A model generated the notes under the pieces. That model was not told the DNA's origin and did no database searches. It was given only the letters and a program-made list of their open reading frames with translations. DNA of 64,000 nucleotides from Agarivorans albus (GTDB taxonomy: Bacteria > Pseudomonadota > Gammaproteobacteria > Enterobacterales > Celerinatantimonadaceae). Every line of letters starts with the position of its first letter. Position 1 is the stretch's first letter. The position numbers and the translations under genes were made by a program. The stretch is from NCBI RefSeq assembly GCF_019670105.1, contig NZ_AP023032.1, positions 4,550,001 through 4,614,000 on the forward strand, in the 5' to 3' direction. Positions 48,280-58,082 of the stretch are shown here, piece after piece.

Positions 48280-49578
48280 GTGTTCAGGGTTAAGAAAAGC
48301 CGGTAAGTGAGCGATGCGCTGGTCGATAAAAAACACTTTTTGCTGATACAACTCAGAGTCTGTAGAACCATAAACTTGGGCAAAGCTTTGCTCACTAATG
48401 CCTTCGGCTAAATCATCTATTCGTGGGAAAAATGCCTGTTCCGAACGTGCGGAGCGCATTACAGTCAAAAACTGTTCGGCCTTGTTAAGGTTTTTAGCCG
48501 ATTCAGCAAACTCAATGCCTGTGCGATCAGCTGCTAGATCGGCAAAACTAAAACCACTGCCACCCTCTAAAGAATCAAATAGCTCTTTAAACTCACCAAT
48601 TGAAGCACTAAAACCTTGCTCTGCAGCCATGCTCAAGCCCGCCGAATAGACAAAGTGCAGCAGTAAGTCTCTGCGCCCCGCAAGGGTCACGTTGTTTGGA
48701 GCGGCTTCTAGAGTCAGGTCATCAGCAAAACGTTGCGCCATCACTTTTTGAAAAGTGCCTTGGCTGAAAAAAATCGCCATTGCCCACACTAAAGCCTGTT
48801 GCTCTTGTAGAACATCGCTTTGCTCACCACGCATTGCGACATCAAAGCTCAGTGGGTACAGATAATCATATAAAGAAATGGCTTGCTGTTCACCATACTG
48901 CTTTCTTAACTGGCTTAGCTTTTGGTAGTAAATCGCCACTGGTAAGCTGGCTAGCTGCGGATCTTTCAACTGATTGAGGTTCTTATAAGCACCAGCGACT
49001 TTTAAACCTAAATCCTCTACTGGCTCAACCTTAAACTGCACTTGCTGCTGGCTAACGTCTACTGCTTTAATGCTAGCTAATAGCTCATCGGCTTGTAACT
49101 CTGGGAACAAACGCTCTGCCAAGCGCAGCGCTATATATTGCGCCATGCTGCCCGGTAAACTTAGTTGGCCTACCTTCCATTGACCAAACTGCAAGCCCTG
49201 AGTTGAGGAATGCAAACTAATTTCGCTGTTTACATAGCCTTGGTAAATGCTCTTAGGCAAGGTAATACTGCCACGCAGGCGTAACTCAGATTCGGCAAAC
49301 GCAGCTTCAGCATCTAAACCACTAAAAGCTGTGGATGATAAAGCTAACAAGCCATCTAGCTGCTGTTGGCTAAGTTGAATATCAACCGATTGCTGCCCGC
49401 GACGAAAAAGCTGCAAGTTTTGTTTAAGCCAGTCTTTGGCATCGGCAACTTGCCGAGCACTCACCGAAGGAGGAGTGAGCACAGTGGCTTGCTTAGATAC
49501 CATCAACGCAAAGGCGATTAATACCGCCAGAGCAAACAATAAACTAAGGCTGAGTAGGGCAAACAGTATTTTCTTCAT
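48277..49578 (-). CDS. Membrane-anchored protein of unknown function
   Basis: 433 residues. One N-terminal hydrophobic helix (residues 4-27) acts as an anchor or uncleaved signal; the rest is predicted periplasmic and mixed alpha/beta, with no motif I recognise. A late stretch (LLLHFVYSAGLSMAAEQGFSAS) is mildly hydrophobic. It follows hemB by 49 bp on the same strand, behind a likely terminator. Its TAG stop lies in the right end of the inverted-repeat element. Length and clean start make it a real gene. Confidence 0.72.
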   Translation of the reverse strand: MKKILFALLSLSLLFALAVLIAFALMVSKQATVLTPPSVSARQVADAKDWLKQNLQLFRRGQQSVDIQLSQQQLDGLLALSSTAFSGLDAEAAFAESELRLRGSITLPKSIYQGYVNSEISLHSSTQGLQFGQWKVGQLSLPGSMAQYIALRLAERLFPELQADELLASIKAVDVSQQQVQFKVEPVEDLGLKVAGAYKNLNQLKDPQLASLPVAIYYQKLSQLRKQYGEQQAISLYDYLYPLSFDVAMRGEQSDVLQEQQALVWAMAIFFSQGTFQKVMAQRFADDLTLEAAPNNVTLAGRRDLLLHFVYSAGLSMAAEQGFSASIGEFKELFDSLEGGSGFSFADLAADRTGIEFAESAKNLNKAEQFLTVMRSARSEQAFFPRIDDLAEGISEQSFAQVYGSTDSELYQQKVFFIDQRIAHLPAFLNPEH

Positions 49579-49587
49579 ATTACAATA

Positions 49588-49607
49588 AAGCCCCTCGGAG
49601 GGGGCTT
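49588..49607 (-). terminator. Probable terminator of hemB
   Basis: AAGCCCC/GGGGCTT (49588-49594 and 49601-49607) with a 6-nt loop, then TTATTG on the minus strand. The U-tract is short. It lies 21 bp beyond the hemB stop. Confidence 0.6.
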
Positions 49608-49627
49608 AACAACTACCTAGTAAGGTT

Positions 49628-50635
<1,008 letters not shown>

Positions 50636-50803
50636 TCAGCGCTCCTTAATTATGTTGCTGTTAGCATCTAGCGCTACTTTAAGCGGCTAATGCTTAGCGA
50701 GCAAGTGTATGTAACAGTTTTTCTTAACAGTTTCAGAACAGCTCAAACCCTGCCACCACAGCGAAAAAAAGCATAGATAATATGTGATTACACTCGCGTT
50801 CAA

Positions 50804-50819
50804 AGGAAAACGTTTCCAC
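50804..50819. promoter_or_regulatory. GalR-type operator-like site 1
   Basis: AGGAAAACGTTTCCAC matches 10 of the 12 defined bases of the Gal operator pattern GTGNAANCGNTTNCAC. Its centre lies about 131 bp upstream of the repressor ATG. Probably autoregulatory. Confidence 0.55.
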
Positions 50820-50917
50820 ATTTGATTTACATTTGTTAAATTATAGATACTACATCGCCTAGTCACTGGTCGTGACGCCAGCACATCTTATAGCTAGTGT
50901 TTTCAACTTAGTCACAA

Positions 50918-50933
50918 GCAAAACCGTTTTCTT
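50918..50933. promoter_or_regulatory. GalR-type operator-like site 2
   Basis: GCAAAACCGTTTTCTT matches 8 of the 12 defined bases of the same pattern. Its centre is 114 bp from site 1 and it ends 9 bp before the repressor ATG. Weaker than site 1. Confidence 0.4.
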
Positions 50934-50942
50934 GGAGTATAA

Positions 50943-51944
50943 ATGGCCACAATTAAAGACGTAGCAGCTGCCGCCGGTGTTTCTGTCGCCACCGTATCTC
51001 GGGTGGTCAATAATGGCCCCAAAGTAAGTGCCAAAAACCGCGACCTTGTAAAGAAGGTGATGTTAGAGCTAGGCTATCGGCCTAACGCCAATGCCCGCGC
51101 TCTGGTTACCCAAACCAACCCTACTTTAGGTTTAGTGTTTAGTGAGCTAACAGACCCATTTTTTGCCACACTAGCTGGCGGGGTAGAGAAAGTAACCCGC
51201 AACAACAATATCCAGTTATTGATCAGTAACGGTTTAGTTAGTGCAGAGAGTGAAAAGCGCGCCATTGAAACGCTTTTAGAACAGCGTTGTCAGGCCTTGG
51301 TGGTGCACTCTAAAGCCTTAAGCAATCAAGCCTTAATTGACTACGCAGAAGCCGTTCCAGCTTTAGTGTTAATTAACCGCTATATCCCAGAAATAGCTCA
51401 CCGTTGTGTATGGTTAGACAACCAAGCCGGCGGAGAAGCAGCCGCCCGTCACTTGTTATCATTAGGCCACAAAAACATTGCCTGCATAACAAGTAGCTAC
51501 GACATCGAAGATCCACGCTTGCGTTTAGAAGGTGTTAAGTCGGTATTGAGTGAAGAAGGCATGCCCTTAGCTGAACATGCCATTGCCTCATCTGATCCTA
51601 ATGAAATTGGCGGCGAGATTGCGGCGCAAAACCTATTAGCGCGCGGCTTAGACTTTACCGCCCTAATTGTTTACAACGATTCCATGGCGTCTGGCGCCAT
51701 CACCGTACTTTGCGACAACGGCTATCGAGTACCCGAAGATGTATCGGTAATAGGCTTTGATGACGTATTACTCTCTCGCTACTTGCGCCCAAAACTCACC
51801 ACCATGCGTTACCCCATTGAGATGATGGCGATGGAAGCCGCCGAGATGTCTTTAGCGTTAGCCAGTGGCGAAAGTGTTGCACCTATTCATAAATACGTGC
51901 CTACGCTGGTAAAACGCGATTCGGTAAGCCAACCTAAAGACTAA
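50943..51944 (+). CDS. LacI/GalR-family transcriptional repressor
   Basis: 333 residues. The helix-turn-helix is MATIKDVAAAAGVSVATVSR (residues 1-20), with the hinge NANARALVTQT at 52-62 and a periplasmic-binding-like effector domain after. It aligns along its length with E. coli GalR and GalS, including DPFFATLAGGVEKV, YNDSMASGA and IGFDDVLLSRYLRPKLTTMRYP. It may therefore sense a galactose-like sugar, but the effector is not proved. No sugar gene is adjacent, so targets may be elsewhere. TTGGAG precedes the ATG. Confidence 0.88.
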   Translation: MATIKDVAAAAGVSVATVSRVVNNGPKVSAKNRDLVKKVMLELGYRPNANARALVTQTNPTLGLVFSELTDPFFATLAGGVEKVTRNNNIQLLISNGLVSAESEKRAIETLLEQRCQALVVHSKALSNQALIDYAEAVPALVLINRYIPEIAHRCVWLDNQAGGEAAARHLLSLGHKNIACITSSYDIEDPRLRLEGVKSVLSEEGMPLAEHAIASSDPNEIGGEIAAQNLLARGLDFTALIVYNDSMASGAITVLCDNGYRVPEDVSVIGFDDVLLSRYLRPKLTTMRYPIEMMAMEAAEMSLALASGESVAPIHKYVPTLVKRDSVSQPKD

Positions 51945-51949
51945 ACAAG

Positions 51950-53227
51950 CTAAATACCTAATTTATCTCGCAGGTTGTAATACACCGCACCCAATGCGGT
52001 GAATGGCACCTTTAAATGCCGCCCTCCTGGGAAACGATAGTGATTAAGTGAAGCAAATACATCAAAACGCTGCGCTTGGTCACTAAGCACTTCGGCTAAC
52101 AACTTACCGGCCAAATGAGTACAGGTTAAGCCATGACCGCTGTAACCCTGCAAGTAATATATGTTGCTATCGAGCCTACCAAACTGAGGCATTCTCGAGT
52201 AAGTAAGCAAGAAGTTTCCGGTCCATGCGTAATCAATCGCGGTCCCTTTTAGTTGCGGGAACAGGGCCTCGAATTTAGGCCTAATTTGCTTTTCTATAGA
52301 CGCCAAAGGCTTAGCGCCATAAACCACTCCTCCGCCAAACAATAAACGTTTATCTCCGGTCAAACGGTAGTAATCAAGCAAGTAGTTACAATCTTCCACA
52401 CAGTAGTTTTTTGGTAATAGCTGCTGACACAGCTCATCACTTAAAGGCTCAGTGGCTATTACTTGGGTGCCGCAGCGTATCGCCTTATCGCTCAGCTTTG
52501 GCTCAAGCCCACCCAAGTAGGCATTTCCGGCAAACAATAGATAGTTGGCAGTAACACTGCCATGTTCGGTAGTGACTTTGGCAGGTTCACCCGCTTGGTA
52601 ACTTAACACTGCCGATTGCTCATAAATCTCACCACCTAAACCAAGTACCGCTTCGGCTTCACCTAGAGCAAGATTAAGCGGATGAATATGCCCACCTTGC
52701 ATGTCCAATAAGCCACCTTGGTAGGCAGTGGTACCTACTATTTGTTCTAACTCTGCTTTATCTAACAATTGCAATTGGTGATTGCCAAAACGCTCCCAAT
52801 TGGCTTTTTGCTCCTGTAAGCCTTTAAACTGCTTAGGGTTGTTGGCAGCAAAAACACCACCGGCTTGGTAGTCACACTCAATATTATATTGGGCAATGCG
52901 AGAACGGATGATTTCTCCGCCCTCAAAGATCATTTCATTCAAGGCTTGGGCGGTATTTTTGTCATAGCGCTGCTCAATTACGTCCACGTCGCGGCTATAG
53001 CTGTTAACTACTTGTCCGCCATTGCGCCCAGTTGCGCCAAAGCCCACCTTGGCACTCTCTAACACCACCACATGGAAACCTTTCTCAGCGAGGTGCAAGG
53101 CCGAAGACAAACCACTAAAACCAGCACCAATGATGCAAACATCACAACGAATATCTTGATTTAACTGAGGAAACTCTCGCTGGTTATTTGTGCTGGCAGC
53201 GTAATAAGACGACGTGTGTTGTTGCAT
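51950..53227 (-). CDS. puuB: FAD oxidoreductase, PuuB-like gamma-glutamylputrescine oxidase
   Basis: A 425-residue DAO-family flavoprotein. The FAD motif is CIIGAGFSGLSSALHLAEKG near residues 31-50, followed by the characteristic GFGATGRNGGQV, and a late GYSGHGLTCTHLAGKLLAE. It resembles PuuB, which oxidises gamma-glutamylputrescine to an aldehyde. I chose the ATG at 53227 with GGAGAG upstream; the frame opens at a TTG four codons earlier. puuD lies 36 bp upstream on the same strand, which supports the pathway. The specific substrate is inferred. Confidence 0.82.
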   Translation of the reverse strand: MQQHTSSYYAASTNNQREFPQLNQDIRCDVCIIGAGFSGLSSALHLAEKGFHVVVLESAKVGFGATGRNGGQVVNSYSRDVDVIEQRYDKNTAQALNEMIFEGGEIIRSRIAQYNIECDYQAGGVFAANNPKQFKGLQEQKANWERFGNHQLQLLDKAELEQIVGTTAYQGGLLDMQGGHIHPLNLALGEAEAVLGLGGEIYEQSAVLSYQAGEPAKVTTEHGSVTANYLLFAGNAYLGGLEPKLSDKAIRCGTQVIATEPLSDELCQQLLPKNYCVEDCNYLLDYYRLTGDKRLLFGGGVVYGAKPLASIEKQIRPKFEALFPQLKGTAIDYAWTGNFLLTYSRMPQFGRLDSNIYYLQGYSGHGLTCTHLAGKLLAEVLSDQAQRFDVFASLNHYRFPGGRHLKVPFTALGAVYYNLRDKLGI

Positions 53228-53262
53228 GGTGCTCTCCAATGGTCTGTTAACCCTAGTAACTG

Positions 53263-54000
53263 CTACGCAGCACGGCGTTTTGCCGCTGCCAAAAATTGGC
53301 TAAAAATGGCTTGTGATACCTTATTTTCGCTGGCTTGCCACTCGGGATGCCATTGCACAGCATAGAAAAATGGGTGTTCAGCAAGCCGAAACGCTTCTAC
53401 CAAACCATCCTCTGCTTGCGCCTCAACCAACAAAGGCTCAGCGAGCCGATTAATGCCTTGATTATGTAAGGAATTAACCTGAATCGTATCGCTATCTAAC
53501 CAATCGCCCAGCCAGCTGTCTTGAGCAAGCTGCAAAGAGTGCTGATCAGCATACTTTTTAGTGAAGTCTTCGGTATCCGGCTCTCGGTGTTCTACACAAC
53601 CACCAAGTTGATAGACTTTGTGATGCAGGCTGCCACCTAGGGCGACATTCATCTCCTGAAAGCCGCGACAAATTCCCAAAACAGGTAAACCATGCTGTTT
53701 AGAATATTCAACAATAGAGAATGCCAAGCTATCGCGCCCTCGGTCTAAGCGCGGCTCTAAATGTTTAGCGCCATATAACTCGGGGTGCACATTAGAATGG
53801 CTACCGGTAAATAATACTCCATCTAGGCCATCTAATACCCGTTGCAAACTTCTCCCTTTTAGCTGGTGAGTCAGTAATACCGGGGCTGCGTCATAGCTTT
53901 CCAAAGCGTTCAAGTAAAACTCATTAACACTTTGCACCTGATATAAACCTTGCGGTTTATGACAAGTAATAACACCAATGAGAGCTTGTTTATGTTCCAT
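53263..54000 (-). CDS. puuD: Gamma-glutamyl-GABA hydrolase PuuD
   Basis: A 245-residue class I glutamine-amidotransferase-like hydrolase that releases GABA from gamma-glutamyl-GABA in putrescine breakdown. The nucleophile Cys111 is in GICRGFQEMNVALGG; the His and Glu are in AVQWHPEW near residue 218; SLHNQGINRL is the substrate-side loop. It is first of a puuD-puuB pair. puuA and puuC are not in the window. Confidence 0.9.
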   Translation of the reverse strand: MEHKQALIGVITCHKPQGLYQVQSVNEFYLNALESYDAAPVLLTHQLKGRSLQRVLDGLDGVLFTGSHSNVHPELYGAKHLEPRLDRGRDSLAFSIVEYSKQHGLPVLGICRGFQEMNVALGGSLHHKVYQLGGCVEHREPDTEDFTKKYADQHSLQLAQDSWLGDWLDSDTIQVNSLHNQGINRLAEPLLVEAQAEDGLVEAFRLAEHPFFYAVQWHPEWQASENKVSQAIFSQFLAAAKRRAA

Positions 54001-54335
54001 ATCCTCTGCAAAACCTCGTCAAAATTTAGCAAATTTAATTAAAGCTAAATTGGCACACAAAAGGAAAAATGTAAAATATATTTAACACTCGTTGTTTGAA
54101 GCCGAAGGATAAAAGCTAGATAATTCCGAAGATAAAAGAGATTTTAAGACAATATGCTGAGATTTCTGCCTAAAGCTCTCTAGAAATGAACGCTTTTACT
54201 AAACAGTAGACGGAAGGCATAGCGCAACCACACAACAACAACGACCAGATTTAAGGTAAATCAATAGCAGCTAAGGCGCATAATCGGTAAAATCGCCCAG
54301 CAGTTTTCATTGGAGTATGGGGCAAATCCTCAGTC
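54001..54335. other. 335-bp divergent gap, puuD/DUF2914 gene
   Basis: A/T-rich DNA with no gene, hairpin or repeat that I can support. It must hold the promoters of puuD and of the DUF2914 gene. Confidence 0.45.
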
Positions 54336-55328
54336 ATGGCAGAACAAGTAAGCATCAAAATACATTTCAACTCATCCGCAGACCAAGCGGCAACTATAGA
54401 TAAAGTTCCCGCGCCAAAGCCACCCTTTGACTTACGCAAAGTTTTTGCCGCATTGATAGTGCTTGCCTTAGTTATATTCGCTTTGCTGCATTTAATGTGG
54501 CCAGCTAACGCAGAACCTACAGCCGAGTCGAATGCCTTTACAAACCAACAAGCCAGCCAAGTTGAAAATAATTCCGATAAGGCAGAGTTACCAGCCTTAG
54601 AAGCCTCAACCGAGCAACCTCAAACCGAACAATTTGAAGAGATTGCAGCTGAAAGCTCGCCGATTGTGGCTAATGAAGAGCAACAGCTGCAGCCCTCAAA
54701 AACGGAACAGGCAGTTAGTGAGCCGGTAGTCGCAGTAACAAAGAACACCTCAAAAACAAACCTAGCTCAGCCGGAGACCGATACCGCACAAGCTAAGCAG
54801 CAAGCTAATAACTTAGCCAACACCACTCCCAGCACTTCAGAACAAGCAGAGCTTGCTAGCGAGCAAATAAGCATACCTGCCGCTCAAGCTAATGTTGTCG
54901 TAGAGCCAGCAGCAAGCAAGGTTGAAACAGCAACTAATGAAGAGGCCGTTGCGGCCGGAAATGTTGATAGGGAGCTTGCTCACAGCTCTGAGCAAACCAA
55001 TAAGGCATCGAGCCAAGTCGCTCGAGCCCAGCTAAGTTCTACCATTAGCCAACGAGAGCCAGTGGACAACTTAACTCGAATTGAGCTCAATCAAATTCAG
55101 CAGGTCTATTTGTTTATGGAGTTGCGTGAGATGCAAGGTCAAAGCATTCAAGTAAACTGGTATCACCAGCAGCAACTTCAGGCATCGGTTGATTTAGACA
55201 TTGGTGGCCCACGCTGGCGCACCAATGCCAGCAAGCGCTTTGACTTAAACAGTCGCGGCGACTGGCAAGTCGCGATATACAATCAACAGCAAGTACGCAT
55301 TTTTGAACAAAACTTTACTGTGGAATAA
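54336..55328 (+). CDS. DUF2914 membrane protein
   Basis: 330 residues. A short cytoplasmic N-terminus, one membrane helix near residues 33-52 (VFAALIVLALVIFALLHLMW), then a long disordered Ala/Gln/Glu/Ser/Thr-rich linker (about 55-235), and a C-terminal DUF2914 domain (about 240-330) with NLTRIELNQIQQVYLFMELRE and RWRTNASKRFDLNSRGDWQVAIYN. The function of the domain is unknown; it is proposed to sit in the periplasm. No good ribosome site is seen before the ATG. Confidence 0.75.
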   Translation: MAEQVSIKIHFNSSADQAATIDKVPAPKPPFDLRKVFAALIVLALVIFALLHLMWPANAEPTAESNAFTNQQASQVENNSDKAELPALEASTEQPQTEQFEEIAAESSPIVANEEQQLQPSKTEQAVSEPVVAVTKNTSKTNLAQPETDTAQAKQQANNLANTTPSTSEQAELASEQISIPAAQANVVVEPAASKVETATNEEAVAAGNVDRELAHSSEQTNKASSQVARAQLSSTISQREPVDNLTRIELNQIQQVYLFMELREMQGQSIQVNWYHQQQLQASVDLDIGGPRWRTNASKRFDLNSRGDWQVAIYNQQQVRIFEQNFTVE

Positions 55329-55417
55329 GCCAATAGGCTTGCAGTGACACTAAGCAATGGTAAATTGATTAAGTGGCTTAGTTGCTTTCAAATAATTAAA
55401 AATATACAGGTGACGTT

Positions 55418-55663
55418 ATGGAACTTGAGTTAATTCGCAGCGCGTTAGGCTGGGGAGCCATTATCAATATTGCGGTATTGCTGTATTGGTTTGCTTTTTT
55501 AACCCTAGCTCACGACTGGACCTACAAACTGCACTCTAAATGGTTCAACCTTAGCGTAGAGAAGTTCGACCGCTTTCATTACCTAGGCTTGGCACTGTAT
55601 AAAACCGCTATTATTGCGTTTTACGTAGTGCCATATATCGCCCTAGGTATTGTGTTAGATTAA
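55418..55663 (+). CDS. Small membrane protein, DUF6868 type
   Basis: 81 residues with two membrane helices (about 10-31 and 56-77) separated by a conserved-looking loop (HDWTYKLHSKWFNLSVEKFDRFHYLG). I recall this pattern as DUF6868, with no known role. AGGTGA precedes the ATG. The stop overlaps the DUF3299 stop by four bases, in the palindrome GATTAATC. Confidence 0.7.
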   Translation: MELELIRSALGWGAIINIAVLLYWFAFLTLAHDWTYKLHSKWFNLSVEKFDRFHYLGLALYKTAIIAFYVVPYIALGIVLD

Positions 55664-56139
55664 TCGGTATACAACACGATCGACTCAGGTTCGCTGATTG
55701 AATAGCCAGCGGTGGCTACCCCTTCAACAGTTTGAACTTGAGTATTGATGGTTCCTTCAACCCAAACAGGTTCCCATAAGTCTTCTAGCTGTAAACCTTT
55801 TGAGTGAGTAACATAAACAATTTGGTTTGGCGGTGGTGGCGGATAATGCAAACAAGCGCCAAAGTACGGCACCAATAAAAACTCCTTCACCAACTCCCCT
55901 TCGGTATCCAGCGGTACTACAAAGCCCGGAATACGGATTGGCTTGCCGTCCAGCTCTTTATTTACGCTCACATTGAGATTTTGCTGACCGGCCTGATCCA
56001 GCGGTATGTTGTGATCAATTTCAGGCATCGGCATGTTGCGTTCATTTTCTGGCAGCAACTCGTTCCAAACGTCTACGCCATTGGCCTGTAGGTTCATGCT
56101 AACCAGCAATAAACCCACTACGTAATAAGCTAGTTTCAT
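55660..56139 (-). CDS. DUF3299 periplasmic protein of the Zrg-type cluster
   Basis: 159 residues with a signal peptide (about 1-19, ending LQANG). The DUF3299 core is IRIPGFVVPLDTEGELVKEFLLVPYFGACLHYPPPPPNQIVYV. Members typically lie next to DUF2796 and an ABC exporter-like pair, as here, and belong to the Zur-regulated zinc-uptake cluster described in Vibrio cholerae as zrgABCDE. Its own role is not known. It is the last gene of the cluster. Confidence 0.82.
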   Translation of the reverse strand: MKLAYYVVGLLLVSMNLQANGVDVWNELLPENERNMPMPEIDHNIPLDQAGQQNLNVSVNKELDGKPIRIPGFVVPLDTEGELVKEFLLVPYFGACLHYPPPPPNQIVYVTHSKGLQLEDLWEPVWVEGTINTQVQTVEGVATAGYSISEPESIVLYTD

Positions 56140-56151
56140 GTTTTACCCTTA

Positions 56152-57378
56152 CTAAATTTTTATGCTCATGCCATCGCTAAGCGAATAACGATAAGCGCGC
56201 CAAGCAGGTAGTACGCCAGCTAAAAAGCCCACCACAACTACGGCCAGCAATAAGTAGCATTGCTCTACAGTAGGCCAGTTTAACACTAAATAGAAACCAA
56301 ACTGATTAAGCAGTATAGGTTTCGCTGCCCCCAAAATTAGATACATGCTGGCTAAGCCAAGCAAAGCGCCTAACGCACTCAATAACAAGGCTTCAATCAG
56401 TAACAAACCAAAGATATGTCGCGGTTTAGCCCCTACCGAGCGCAAAATTGCCATCTCTCTACGGCGTTCTTTTAAGCTCACCATCAAGGTGCTTAACATG
56501 CTCATTAAGCCAGTGATAACCACACAAATGGATACCGCTAACAGAGCACTTTCGGCAATGCTTAAAATGCCCCACAGTTCTTGCAAAGCCACTCCTGGCA
56601 ATATCGCTAACAGCGCTTCATTTTTGTATTGATTAATCTGCCGCTGCAAATTAAAAATTTGTAAGCGGGATTGTGTGCCCAGCATCATTGCAGTGATGCT
56701 TGAAGGCGTTAACTGAGCCTCGGTAAATGGCTGTGCTTGCGGTGGAAGGTGAATCGCTTCGATGCCAGCAAGCGAGGTTATCACCGTTCTGTCTACTGGC
56801 GTACCAGTAGGCTTTAAAATGCCGCTCACTTCAAAAGGGAACTGGTCATGATTAACAAAACTTACTGCAGCAATTCCGTGTGCCACTACAATTTTGTCAC
56901 CCAGTTTATAACCCAACTTGCGGGCAACTTCGGCGCCTAATACCACTTCAAAGGTATCGTTTAATTGCTGGCCTTGGGCAAACTCTAAAGGCTGTTTATT
57001 GGCGTATTGATAATGCTCAAAAAAGCTATTGGTGGTGCCCATTACACGATAGCCGCGATGCGAATCCCCCAGGGAAATAGGGATCGACCATTTTACCGAC
57101 GACTGACCTGCAATTTCTTGGTAACTGTCCCAGCTAATATTATTGGTGGCATTACCAATGCGAAATACCGAATAAAGCAGTAATTGAGTAGGGCCACTGC
57201 GTGCACCCACAATTAAATCGGTGCCAGAGATGGTTGAGGCAAAACTCGATTTAGCTTGAGTACGTAGATTTTCCACACCTAACAATAGGGCCACACTAAG
57301 GGCGATGGTAAGCAAACTAAGCAATGCGGTACCACGCCTTGCCCACAAACTATGCCAAGCCAATTTAAGCAAGCTCAT
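56152..57378 (-). CDS. ABC transporter permease (FtsX/MacB type)
   Basis: 408 residues. A first membrane helix at about 18-40, a large periplasmic MacB-like domain (about 45-265), then three C-terminal helices in an FtsX domain with VSLKERRREMAILRSVGAKPRHIFGLLLIEALLLS. The ATG at 57378 has GGGAGG five bases upstream and overlaps the end of the ATPase gene by 14 bp, so I prefer it to 57411. Type VII ABC systems of this shape move signals or substrates through the envelope; here the zrgA context suggests zinc. Confidence 0.85.
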   Translation of the reverse strand: MSLLKLAWHSLWARRGTALLSLLTIALSVALLLGVENLRTQAKSSFASTISGTDLIVGARSGPTQLLLYSVFRIGNATNNISWDSYQEIAGQSSVKWSIPISLGDSHRGYRVMGTTNSFFEHYQYANKQPLEFAQGQQLNDTFEVVLGAEVARKLGYKLGDKIVVAHGIAAVSFVNHDQFPFEVSGILKPTGTPVDRTVITSLAGIEAIHLPPQAQPFTEAQLTPSSITAMMLGTQSRLQIFNLQRQINQYKNEALLAILPGVALQELWGILSIAESALLAVSICVVITGLMSMLSTLMVSLKERRREMAILRSVGAKPRHIFGLLLIEALLLSALGALLGLASMYLILGAAKPILLNQFGFYLVLNWPTVEQCYLLLAVVVVGFLAGVLPAWRAYRYSLSDGMSIKI

Positions 57379-58081
57379 GTTGACCTCCCAAATTAAGTGC
57401 TGGCAAATCAACCACCTGATGGAAACGATTCGCTAGCTCTTGATCGTGACTCACCAATAACAAGCTGCTATCACAGTGCTCTAACTCAGACATCAACAGG
57501 TTCATAAAATGTTCGCGATTGGTTTTATCCAACGCTGAGGTGGGTTCATCGGCAATAATTAACTCTGGAGAGCCGATCATTGCGCGAGCCGCAGCCACCC
57601 GCTGTTGTTGGCCAATGCTCAACTGGCCAACTGGCTGATTAAGCTGCTTATCAGGCAACTGTAGATGCGATAATAATCGACGCGCTTCATCCAATACCGA
57701 CGATGAGCGGCTTAAAGCTCGCTGTCGACGTAACTTAGAGAACTGACAAGCCAAAGCGACATTTTCGAGTACCGACAAGTAGGGCAACAGGTTGAACTGC
57801 TGAAATACGTAGCCAATATGATCGGCTCGCAGTTGGTCACGTTGCGCTGCTTTTAAGCTGGCACAGTCTTGTCCCATGAAACTTAACTTGCCCTGTTGCG
57901 GGCTAATCACCCCAGCAATCAAGCTGAGTAGCGTAGATTTACCACAGCCGCTTGGCCCATGAATAAAGGTATGGCTAGCCGCAGCAATAGTTAAATGAGG
58001 AATATGAATGGCCGGGTGTGTTTCACCCGGCCACGCAAATACCACTTCTTCTAAGGCTAATAGAGAAGCAGACTGGCTCAT
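57365..58081 (-). CDS. ABC transporter ATPase of the Zrg-type cluster
   Basis: 238 residues. Walker A HGPSGCGKSTLL is near residue 36, the Q-loop is in YVFQQFNLLPYL, the signature is LSIGQQQRVAAARAMIG (a SIGQQQ variant of LSGGQ), and Walker B is LIIADEPTSALD. It pairs with the downstream FtsX-type permease. Its start lies 1 bp beyond the zrgA stop. This LolD/MacB-like ATPase form is typical of the cluster rather than of classical ZnuC. Confidence 0.88.
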   Translation of the reverse strand: MSQSASLLALEEVVFAWPGETHPAIHIPHLTIAAASHTFIHGPSGCGKSTLLSLIAGVISPQQGKLSFMGQDCASLKAAQRDQLRADHIGYVFQQFNLLPYLSVLENVALACQFSKLRRQRALSRSSSVLDEARRLLSHLQLPDKQLNQPVGQLSIGQQQRVAAARAMIGSPELIIADEPTSALDKTNREHFMNLLMSELEHCDSSLLLVSHDQELANRFHQVVDLPALNLGGQHELA

Positions 58082-58082
58082 A

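Larger units (their letters stand above)
50636..50942. other. 307-bp divergent gap, hemB/GalR-like gene
   Basis: No gene was recognised. It carries the hemB promoter, not placed, and two LacI-family operator-like sites described separately (50804-50819 and 50918-50933). A leftward frame over 50687-50884 has no likeness to known proteins. Confidence 0.5.
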
